Shown piece by piece: positions 51,827 to 60,743 of a stretch of DNA of 64,000 nucleotides. Under the pieces are notes generated by a model, which saw only the letters and a list, made by a program, of their open reading frames with translations, was not told the origin of the DNA and did no database searches. Numbering within the stretch: the stretch's first letter is position 1; the number at the start of each line of letters is the position of its first letter. The DNA lies in NCBI GenBank assembly GCA_913060875.1, contig CAJXSL010000020.1, positions 1 through 64,000 of the forward strand, given 5' to 3'. The DNA comes from an uncultured Desulfobacteraceae bacterium (GTDB taxonomy: Bacteria > Desulfobacterota > Desulfobacteria > Desulfobacterales > UBA5852). The position numbers and the translations under genes are program-made.

Positions 51827-52252
51827 CCCTGTGCGGTTCGATTCGGGAATAGCCCTAAAAAAGCGCCTAGCTCAAAGCGTCATGCTGAATGGGGAGAGAC
51901 TTAACGGCGACTATGAACCGATTCACCGATCCGGCCCCGGAGCAACCGGCGACAGTTTCATGATCGGTTAAACCGGCCTGGGCCGGCAGCTGCGCCGTGA
52001 GCTATCGAGACGTCGTCGGGAGCATCCCGGGCACCCGGTTGGGGTCATGCCGGAAAATGGTTGGCCGTCTTGCCGGACGGCCGCGGCGGTTTCGTTTCCC
52101 GGAGTTTCTCCCCGCGCTCTTTTTTCCTCCCATGCATATGGTTGCAGCCCTTTACAATTGCGGTTGATGATGCTTATCATTGAATCGTCTTAATCAATCC
52201 CTACCTGCGGGTAAACGATTCCGAACAGTCATTCTGGAGGTAATCACCATCA
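51827..52252 (+). other. Intergenic region between secA and clpS
   Basis: About 426 nt without a supported gene; the short frames on both strands have no ribosome-binding sites. A short GGCCGTC/GACGGCC hairpin lies at 52063-52082, without a T tract. The last 100 nt are AT-richer and probably carry the clpS promoter. Confidence 0.4.
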
Positions 52253-52567
52253 ATGAGTCAGCACCAATCCGATTCCGACATCGCGCTATTTCCCAAACGT
52301 GCTACCCAGGTGCGCGAGCCTGCCATGTACAGGGTGATGTTGCTCAATGATGATTACACCACCATGGAGTTTGTCGTGGAGATCCTTGTGAAGGTGTTCC
52401 ACAAGCATTACGATGAAGCGGCACGTATCATGCTCCATGTTCACAAAGAAGGCTCGGGGCTTTGCGGTATCTATACGTATGAGGTGGCCGAAAGCAAGGT
52501 TCACACCGTTCACAATCTGGCCCGTGAGAATGGGTTCCCGTTAAAATGCACCATGGAAAAGGAATAA
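52253..52567 (+). CDS. clpS: ClpS adaptor
   Basis: A 104-residue adaptor with a flexible N-terminus of about 20 residues, then the ClpS core MYRVMLLNDDYTTMEFVVEILVKVF and HKEGSGLCGIYTYEVAESKV. The NDD and the hydrophobic pocket residues recognise N-terminal Leu, Phe, Tyr and Trp. It delivers N-degron substrates to ClpAP. GGAGG lies about 12 nt before the ATG, slightly far. clpA starts 3 nt after its stop, and aat follows, forming a complete N-degron module. Confidence 0.95.
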   Translation: MSQHQSDSDIALFPKRATQVREPAMYRVMLLNDDYTTMEFVVEILVKVFHKHYDEAARIMLHVHKEGSGLCGIYTYEVAESKVHTVHNLARENGFPLKCTMEKE

Positions 52568-52570
52568 ACC

Positions 52571-54811
<2,241 letters not shown>

Positions 54812-54833
54812 TGCGATAAAATTGAGCAATGCG

Positions 54834-54862
54834 AAGGGGGGCATGGCTCGCAGCCCCCTTTT
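54834..54862 (+). terminator. Intrinsic terminator after clpA
   Basis: AAGGGGG (54834-54840) pairs with CCCCCTT (54854-54860), with an additional C-G pair around a bulged G, followed by TTTTGTTTG. It lies between clpA and aat. Some read-through would be needed if aat has no own promoter. Confidence 0.7.
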
Positions 54863-54898
54863 GTTTGGCCCCAACACCATGTCCGGTGCCGCCATTTT

Positions 54899-55630
54899 AT
54901 GCCCGTTTTCCGACTTTCCAGCAATCTCTCCTTCCCGCCGCCGCACCTGGCAATTAATGAAGGCCTTCTTGCGGTTGGCGGCGATCTGAGCATCGAACGT
55001 CTCGTGCTGGCGTATAGCCAGGGCATCTTTCCATGGTATGGAGAAGACGACCCGATTCTCTGGTGGTCGCCTGATCCCCGTTTGATCCTTTATCCGGAAG
55101 AATTGCACGTTTCCCATTCGCTGGAACGCCTGCTGCGTCGAAAAGCCTTTACCGTTACATTGGACAAGGCTTTTGGACGGGTCATTCACGGGTGTGCCGG
55201 AAAACGAGGTCCGGATCATCCGGGCACCTGGATTGTCCCGGAAATGATCGCGGCTTACGAACGATTGCATGCGGCCGGGTTGGCCCATTCGGTCGAAGCC
55301 TGGGACGGGGAAAAATTGGCTGGCGGTCTCTATGGGGTATCCCTGGGGGGCAGCTTCTTCGGTGAATCCATGTTCACCCGGGTCAGCAACGCCTCTAAAG
55401 TGGCGTTTGTCCATTTGGTGCAGGGATTGCACCAGGCCGGCTTCCAACTGATCGATTGTCAGGTTACCACCGCCCACCTGATGCAATTTGGCGCCCGGGA
55501 AGTCCCCCGTGTCCGTTTTCTGCGCGATCTGCAGCATGCCTTGAAACAGACCACGCGTCAGGGGGTGTGGCGGTTTACGCCCGGGGGAGGCATCGGCACG
55601 GCACCGAAAAGCACAGGGCAAGACGGCTGA
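54899..55630 (+). CDS. aat: Leucyl/phenylalanyl-tRNA--protein transferase
   Basis: A 243-residue Aat with FPPPHLAINEGLLAVGGDLS at the N-terminus, YSQGIFPWYGEDDPILWWSPDPR, then SVEAWDGEKLAGGLYGVSLGGSFFGESMFTRVSNASKVAF and QLIDCQVTTAHLMQFGA. It adds Leu or Phe from aminoacyl-tRNA to proteins with N-terminal Lys or Arg, making primary N-degrons read by ClpS. The location right behind clpS-clpA fits this function. It converges on trpF, with stops 30 nt apart. Confidence 0.95.
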   Translation: MPVFRLSSNLSFPPPHLAINEGLLAVGGDLSIERLVLAYSQGIFPWYGEDDPILWWSPDPRLILYPEELHVSHSLERLLRRKAFTVTLDKAFGRVIHGCAGKRGPDHPGTWIVPEMIAAYERLHAAGLAHSVEAWDGEKLAGGLYGVSLGGSFFGESMFTRVSNASKVAFVHLVQGLHQAGFQLIDCQVTTAHLMQFGAREVPRVRFLRDLQHALKQTTRQGVWRFTPGGGIGTAPKSTGQDG

Positions 55631-55659
55631 AACATCATGGCGCAGATGGCGGTGAGCGA

Positions 55660-56355
55660 TCAGAAGACGGTTTTTCCGTCCTTTTGGTCGCAAGCCGCCA
55701 CCGCACGGCAGAAAGCCTGAACTTTGCGGACATCTTTCCGTCCGGGGCTCACTTCCACACCCGAGCTGACATCCACTGCGTCAGGGCGGCCGGCAGCGAT
55801 GGCATCCCGGATGTTGCCCGGCGTCAATCCGCCTGCCAGCACTACCGGAAGCTCGGTGGGAACGCCGCGTGCCTCAGCCCAGTTCCAGTCAAGCGCATTG
55901 CCGCCCGGCAGCGGACCGCCGGCGCATTCCACCAGAAAAGCGGTCGGCCGGTAGTGTGCCGCCGCTTCCAGCCCCGGTTCGCCGTTGACAAAAAGGGCCT
56001 TGATAACGATCAGGCCATCTTCCGAAAGCCTTTCTACTAGAGCCGCGTCTTCCCGGCCATGTAATTGAACCGCCCGCAATCCTCCGATCGTCACTGTCTG
56101 CATAATCCGTTCATAAGGTTCATTGACGAAGACACCCACCGGGCAGACATGGGCCGGCAAGCGTCGGGTAATGGCTCGGATCTGATCATCAGCGAGGTGG
56201 CGGGGACTTCGGGGGTAGGATATAAAACCGATGGCATCGGCCCCAGCCGCGGCGCAGGCTTCGGCTTCCCGGGCCGCTGTCAGCCCGCAGATTTTTATCT
56301 GGGGCCGGGATACAGGGATATCCGGACTGGGGCGGGGGGGTGTTTTCAGCATCAC
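55660..56355 (-). CDS. trpF: Phosphoribosylanthranilate isomerase
   Basis: A 231-residue TIM-barrel enzyme: IKICGLTAAREAEACAAAGADAIGF (the CGLT catalytic Cys), VGVFVNEPYERIM, VQLHGREDA, PVVLAGGLTPGNI and DAVDVSSGVEVSPGRKD (catalytic Asp and phosphate site). It converts phosphoribosylanthranilate to CdRP. The first codon may be GTG at 56355 or ATG at 56352; GGGAGG lies 9 or 12 nt upstream. It is the last gene of trpEGDCF and lies 4 nt from trpC. Confidence 0.95.
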   Translation of the reverse strand: MMLKTPPRPSPDIPVSRPQIKICGLTAAREAEACAAAGADAIGFISYPRSPRHLADDQIRAITRRLPAHVCPVGVFVNEPYERIMQTVTIGGLRAVQLHGREDAALVERLSEDGLIVIKALFVNGEPGLEAAAHYRPTAFLVECAGGPLPGGNALDWNWAEARGVPTELPVVLAGGLTPGNIRDAIAAGRPDAVDVSSGVEVSPGRKDVRKVQAFCRAVAACDQKDGKTVF

Positions 56356-56359
56356 GGTA

Positions 56360-57163
56360 TCATACCTCCCCTATTGGGGGCTTGGGAAGCATGGACGCAA
56401 GCAATGCGGAAGGATTTTTCGCCCGCACCAGGCTTTCCCCGACCAGAAAGTTGAATATGCCGTGTTTCAGGTTGGCCTGCACATCCTCCCCGCCGGTAAT
56501 ACCGCTGGCGGCAACGGGAACTTGTCCTGGCGCCAGTCGTTGTGCCATGGTCATGGCCGTTTCGATATCCGTATCGAAAGTGGCCAGGTTACGGTTGTTG
56601 ATGCCGATCAGGTGGGCCCCGATTCCCTCAATCATCTCCAGGTCGGCAGCCGTATGAATTTCCACCAGTGCGTTCATGCCCAGAGAGCGGGTAAGATCCA
56701 GGAGCTCAGCGAGTTGCCCCGGGGACAGAATGCGGCAGATCAACAGCACGGCGTCGGCCCCCATGGCACGGGATTCGTACAATTGGTATTCACTGATGAG
56801 AAAGTCCTTACGCAGAACCGGCAGGTCCACAGCCGCGCGGGCTGCCATGAGATCCTCCGGACGGCCTTTGAAGAAGTCGCGGTCGGTCAAAACGGAGAGG
56901 GCCGCCGCGCCACCCGCGGCATAGGCGCGGGCGAGATCGGCAGGGTCCAGGTCGATGTGCAGAGGTCCTTTGGAGGGAGACGCCCGCTTGATCTCGGCGA
57001 TGATGTTGGCGCCACAAATTCCCGGTTGCTTAAGAGCATCGTAGAACGGCCGCTGATCGCTGCGGCGGGCCGCAGCCTCGCGCAATCGATGGAGGGGCAT
57101 CTTGCGGCGGGCCACTTCCATTTCTTCCTTTTTTCGCGATACGATTCGGGTCAGAATATCCAC
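56360..57163 (-). CDS. trpC: Indole-3-glycerol phosphate synthase
   Basis: A 267-residue TIM-barrel IGPS: ICGANIIAEIKRASPSKGPL (catalytic Lys), ALSVLTDRDFFKG, LPVLRKDFLISEYQLYESRAMGADAVLLI, ALVEIHTAADLE, GINNRNLATF and PVAASGITGGEDV. It makes indole-3-glycerol phosphate. AAAGGAGC-like sequence precedes the ATG. It is separate from trpF, unlike the fused E. coli TrpCF. Confidence 0.95.
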   Translation of the reverse strand: MDILTRIVSRKKEEMEVARRKMPLHRLREAAARRSDQRPFYDALKQPGICGANIIAEIKRASPSKGPLHIDLDPADLARAYAAGGAAALSVLTDRDFFKGRPEDLMAARAAVDLPVLRKDFLISEYQLYESRAMGADAVLLICRILSPGQLAELLDLTRSLGMNALVEIHTAADLEMIEGIGAHLIGINNRNLATFDTDIETAMTMAQRLAPGQVPVAASGITGGEDVQANLKHGIFNFLVGESLVRAKNPSALLASMLPKPPIGEV

Positions 57164-57219
57164 AGGAGCTCATTTCTCCGACACGGCAAGCCGCCATACC
57201 GGGGTTGCGGTTCGATGGA

Positions 57220-58239
57220 TCAGGACGCATGCTCCTGGGTGAAAGCCGCCAACTCGGCCAGCTTTTCCCGGGCGGCACCGCTGTCAATGGCCTGTTCAGA
57301 CAGTTGGACGCCCGATTTGAAACCATCGGCCTTACCGGCTGCGGTAAGGGCGGCGGCGGCATTCAAAAGGACGACATTCCGCCGGGGGCCGGGTTCGCCG
57401 TCCAGGATACGGCGTGTGATATCCGCATTGGTGGCCGGATCGCCTCCCATCATGTCCTGGGGATCGGCCAGCGTGTCGAAATATTCCTCTGGATTCAAGT
57501 TGAAAGTGCGCACCTGATCATCCTTCAGTTCGGACACCCGGGTGGGGGCGCAGACCGAGATTTCATCCAGACCGTCATGGCCATGCACCACATAGGCCTG
57601 GCGCGAGCCCAGGAGCCGCAAGGTATGGGCGAACATTTCGGTCAACTCCGAAGCATAGACGCCGATGATCTGGCAGTTGGCCCCGGCCGGATTGGTCAAA
57701 GGCCCCAGCATATTGAAAATGCTCCGCAGGCCGACTTCCTTGCGGGCCGTGGCGGCAAACCGCATGGCGCTGTGATAAAGGGGCGCAAAAAGAAAACCGA
57801 TGCCGATATCCTCCACGGCTTCTTCCACCAGTTCGGGGTCCACATCAAGCCTGACACCCAGGGCTTCCAAAACATCGGCGCTGCCGCATTTGCTGGAGAC
57901 GGACCGGTTGCCGTGTTTGGCGACGGTAACGCCGCAACCGGCAACCACAAAGGCCGTGGTGGTCGAAATGTTGAAGGTGCTGGCGCCGTCGCCGCCCGTG
58001 CCGCAGGTATCCACCACGGTGCCGGCGGACGAATGAATCCGATAGGCTTTGCGCCGCATGGCCCGGGCGGCCCCGGCCAATTCTTCATTGGTTTCCCCCT
58101 TGGTGGCCAGAGCCCCCATGAGTGCACCGATTTGCGCGTCGGTGAGGTTGCCCGAAAAAATCTCGGTCATAACGTCTGCCATTTGGGTCTCATCCAAATG
58201 TGTTCCGGTCACGATGCGTTTGAGATGATCTCGAAACAT
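57220..58239 (-). CDS. trpD: Anthranilate phosphoribosyltransferase
   Basis: A 339-residue class IV phosphoribosyltransferase: DTCGTGGDGASTFNISTTTAFV (PRPP loop, about 78-99), KHGNRSVSSKCGSADVLEALG, FLFAPLYHSAMRFAATARKEVGLRSIFNMLGPLTNP and VVHGHDGLDEISVCAPT. Stand-alone, not fused to TrpG. GGAGGGAATGTC precedes the ATG. The 20-nt gap to trpG and 56 nt to trpC show one operon. Confidence 0.95.
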   Translation of the reverse strand: MFRDHLKRIVTGTHLDETQMADVMTEIFSGNLTDAQIGALMGALATKGETNEELAGAARAMRRKAYRIHSSAGTVVDTCGTGGDGASTFNISTTTAFVVAGCGVTVAKHGNRSVSSKCGSADVLEALGVRLDVDPELVEEAVEDIGIGFLFAPLYHSAMRFAATARKEVGLRSIFNMLGPLTNPAGANCQIIGVYASELTEMFAHTLRLLGSRQAYVVHGHDGLDEISVCAPTRVSELKDDQVRTFNLNPEEYFDTLADPQDMMGGDPATNADITRRILDGEPGPRRNVVLLNAAAALTAAGKADGFKSGVQLSEQAIDSGAAREKLAELAAFTQEHAS

Positions 58240-58259
58240 GATGACATTCCCTCCTGATA

Positions 58260-58841
58260 TTAAGAGTGTGCAGCGGTGGTATTTTTTAAAAAATTCCGCA
58301 ATAATCGTTTACCGACCGTCGTCATGATGGACTCGGGGTGGAACTGGAGTCCCTCGGTAGGGTGCTCCCGGTGCCGTATCCCCATGATTTCGCCGTCCTC
58401 CGCCTCGGCGGTTATGGTGAAGCAATCCGGCAGGGTTTCCCTTTCCACGACAAGGGAGTGATACCGCATGGCCTTGAAGGGGTTTTTTATGCCGCGATAG
58501 ACAGACTGCCCGTCGCCCGTGACCGAGGATGTTTTGCCATGCATCAAATTGCGGGCGGTGACGATTTTTCCGCCGAAAGTGGCGGCGATGGCCTGATGTC
58601 CCAGGCAAATTCCCAGGATCGGTATGCGCCCTGAAAATGTGCGGATGGCCTCCATCGATATGCCGGCCGCCTGGGGATGGCCGGGGCCGGGTGAAATGAC
58701 CATGCCTTCCGGGGCCATTGCATCGATGCGCTCCACGGTCAAGGCGTTATTGCGGGCCACCTCTACCGTAGCACCCAGTTGCCGCAGATACTGCACCAGG
58801 TTATAGGTGAAGGAATCAAAATTATCGATCATGAGGATCAT
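58260..58841 (-). CDS. trpG: Anthranilate synthase component II (glutamine amidotransferase)
   Basis: A 193-residue class I glutamine amidotransferase with ILMIDNFDSFTYNLVQYL, GMVISPGPGHPQAAG, the catalytic Cys in IPILGICLGHQAIAATFGG (about 78-85) and the His-Glu pair in GLQFHPESIMT. It supplies ammonia to TrpE. The frame begins 1 nt after the trpE stop, so synthesis is coupled. It could also serve PabB, as in many bacteria with a shared subunit. Confidence 0.94.
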   Translation of the reverse strand: MILMIDNFDSFTYNLVQYLRQLGATVEVARNNALTVERIDAMAPEGMVISPGPGHPQAAGISMEAIRTFSGRIPILGICLGHQAIAATFGGKIVTARNLMHGKTSSVTGDGQSVYRGIKNPFKAMRYHSLVVERETLPDCFTITAEAEDGEIMGIRHREHPTEGLQFHPESIMTTVGKRLLRNFLKNTTAAHS

Positions 58842-58842
58842 G

Positions 58843-60342
58843 TCAAGCTCCTTTGAGGGGTCGGGGGGCGAGCATTTTCAGGGCACGCTCCATGGCCTTG
58901 GCTTTGTTGACGGTTTCCAGACGTTCGCTTTCCGGATCGGAATCGGCCACGATGCCGGCTCCGGCCCTGACCGTCAGGCGGTTGTCTTCGATGCAGGCGG
59001 TACGAATGGTAATGGCCATATCCATGTTGCCGCCGAAAGAAATATACCCCACGGCACCGCCATAGGGGCCCCGGGGCTCCTTTTCCAGATCGGCGATGAT
59101 CTCCATGGCACGGATTTTGGGCGCCCCGCTCAAGGTGCCGGCCGGAAACGTGGCCGCTAATAGATCGAAAGCATCATAGCCGGGTTGCAGATCACAGGTG
59201 ATGTTGGATACGAGGTGCATGACATGGGAATAGCGCTCGACCACCATGAGGTCCGTCACCTGGACGGTGCCGGTTTCCGCCACGCGGCCAAGATCGTTGC
59301 GCCCCAGGTCCACCAGCATCAGGTGTTCAGCTTTTTCCTTCTCATCCTCCAGCAGTTCGCTGGCCAGGTTGCGGTCCTCCCGGTCGTCGGTGCCACGGGG
59401 GCGGGTGCCGGCGATGGGGCGCAGGGTGGCGGATCCGTTTTCAAGGCGCACCATGGTCTCCGGGGATGAGCCCACCAGCGCCGTGCCATCCAGATTCAGG
59501 AAAAACAGGTAGGGGGAAGGATTGATATAGCGCTGGGCGCGGTAAAGCGACCAGATGTCGGGAGGAGAATCACAAACAAAGGGTTGGGATATGACGGCCT
59601 GGATGATGTCGCCGGCACGGATGTGCTCCTTGACTTGGCGGACGGCGTTTTTGAAGTCGCCCTCCGGGTGAAGCGCCTGAAGCGGACGGGCTTCGCCATC
59701 GGCGGAAACATCAGGAACCTGGGCCAGGGGCTCTGCCAGCCGCTTCAACTGGTGCTTCAGACGTTCCCTGGCGTCATCATAGGCCATATCGGGTGCGCGG
59801 CCGTTCGAAACGAAGGACAGGACGACCAGGGTCAGCGTGTGGCTGACATTGTCGAAAATCAGAAGTTCATCGGGAATCACAAAATGGGCCAGGGCATTAT
59901 CCGCCGGCCATTGATGAGGAATGGCTTCCAGGAAACTGACGGCTTCATAGGTGATATAACCAACCATCCCACCCCAGAAACGTGGAAGCTCTGGAATATC
60001 CGCCGGTCGATAATCGGCCATGATGGACCGCAATACAGCCAGGGGGGCGCCTTCATGCGGTATACGATTTTCGGACCCGTTGACCGATACCGCCACGTCG
60101 TCCCTGAAAATTCGAATATGGCTATGGGCTGATGTCCCCATAAAGCTAAAACGTCCCCAACGCTCGCCGCCCTCGACACTTTCGAACAGGAACAAATCGG
60201 CATCCTGCCGGTAGTATTTCCCCAGAATGGAAACCGGGGTTTCGGTGTCCGCCAGAATTTCCGAACAGACCGGGATGACATTGGCGGTATCACAGGCCGC
60301 ACAAAAGCTGTCACGGGTTGGAAAGTTTCGCAATTGCATCAT
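58843..60342 (-). CDS. trpE: Anthranilate synthase component I
   Basis: A 499-residue chorismate-utilising enzyme. The N-terminal domain has YRQDADLFLFESVEGGERWGRFSF with the LLES-like Trp feedback element (LFES here). The C-terminal catalytic region has PSPYLFFLNLDGTALVGSSPETMVRLENG, RPIAGTRPRG, DLGRNDLGRVAETGTV and TFPAGTLSGAPKIRAMEII. GGAGG lies 5 nt before the first ATG (60342). It is first in trpEGDCF and sits behind a leader with an attenuator. Feedback by Trp is likely from the conserved site. Confidence 0.95.
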   Translation of the reverse strand: MMQLRNFPTRDSFCAACDTANVIPVCSEILADTETPVSILGKYYRQDADLFLFESVEGGERWGRFSFMGTSAHSHIRIFRDDVAVSVNGSENRIPHEGAPLAVLRSIMADYRPADIPELPRFWGGMVGYITYEAVSFLEAIPHQWPADNALAHFVIPDELLIFDNVSHTLTLVVLSFVSNGRAPDMAYDDARERLKHQLKRLAEPLAQVPDVSADGEARPLQALHPEGDFKNAVRQVKEHIRAGDIIQAVISQPFVCDSPPDIWSLYRAQRYINPSPYLFFLNLDGTALVGSSPETMVRLENGSATLRPIAGTRPRGTDDREDRNLASELLEDEKEKAEHLMLVDLGRNDLGRVAETGTVQVTDLMVVERYSHVMHLVSNITCDLQPGYDAFDLLAATFPAGTLSGAPKIRAMEIIADLEKEPRGPYGGAVGYISFGGNMDMAITIRTACIEDNRLTVRAGAGIVADSDPESERLETVNKAKAMERALKMLAPRPLKGA

Positions 60343-60422
60343 TCGGACCTCCAGGGAAAAAGTGTCGCCGCTGTTTGTTGGGTCGTTGGGCGCATTGTTT
60401 TTTTTGAGCCATGCTTAGAATT

Positions 60423-60453
60423 AAAAAGGCCGTGGTTTTTATGACCACGGCCT
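60423..60453 (-). terminator. trp attenuator: second (trpE-proximal) terminator
   Basis: On the minus strand AGGCCGTGGT (60453-60444) pairs perfectly with ACCACGGCCT (60436-60427), loop CATAAAA, followed by TTTTT. It lies about 80 nt upstream of trpE and directly behind a first terminator whose arms share the CCGTGG/CCACGG sequences, so arms of the two hairpins can exchange partners. Confidence 0.85.
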
Positions 60454-60455
60454 CA

Positions 60456-60492
60456 AAAACAAAACCGTGGGCCTTTAGGCTGCCCACGGTTT
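60456..60492 (-). terminator. trp attenuator: first terminator
   Basis: On the minus strand AAACCGTGGGC (60492-60482) pairs perfectly over 11 bp with GCCCACGGTTT (60472-60462), followed by TGTTTTT. Upstream CCGGTT, just after the leader stop codon, can pair with the AACCG of its 5' arm to form an antiterminator. Confidence 0.88.
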
Positions 60493-60540
60493 GCGCTAAT
60501 CGTATGTTGTTGAAAGGGGGGTGCGTTAACCGGCGGCGCC

Positions 60541-60600
60541 TCAGGTCAGGTGCCACCACCACCATTGTTTCAGTTCGAGATGTCCTTGAAAACGCATCAT
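60541..60600 (-). CDS. trpL: trp operon leader peptide with four consecutive Trp codons
   Basis: A 19-residue frame on the minus strand starts ATGATG at 60600 behind TTGGGGAAA and ends QWWWWHLT, then TGA at 60541. Four TGG codons in a row make ribosome stalling very sensitive to charged tRNA-Trp. The Trp-codon sequence GGTGGC can pair with GCCGCC just after the stop (segment 1:2), and the following CCGGTT with AACCG of the first terminator (2:3), the usual attenuator logic. It is too short for automatic gene calling. Confidence 0.88.
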   Translation of the reverse strand: MMRFQGHLELKQWWWWHLT

Positions 60601-60740
60601 TTTCCCCAATATTTTCTGCACCATCAAATTTCTCGCAAATTGACACGGTTCACCGGGCTTGTCAAGGAGGTTTTTAAATCCTGACCGCCTGTAAGGAAAT
60701 GACACGACGATAATCCTCAGTTGGACAATTAATTGTCAAC
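60601..60740 (-). promoter_or_regulatory. trp promoter region
   Basis: The minus strand holds TTGACAATTAATTG at 60739-60726, identical in its first 12 bases to the -35 region of the E. coli trp promoter as I remember it, followed after 18 nt by GATTAT (60715-60710). GACAATTAATTGTC is also a perfect palindrome. A second TTGACA lies at 60665-60660 with a poor -10. Which one is used cannot be told from sequence. Confidence 0.45.
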
Positions 60741-60743
60741 CGT

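Noticed and set aside
52063-52082. Hairpin GGCCGTC/GACGGCC between secA and clpS as terminator
   Set aside because: Only 7 bp and no T tract; the distance to secA is large.
51968-52180. Small minus-strand gene between secA and clpS
   Set aside because: Frame has no ribosome-binding site and an Arg/Pro-rich composition; nothing supports translation.
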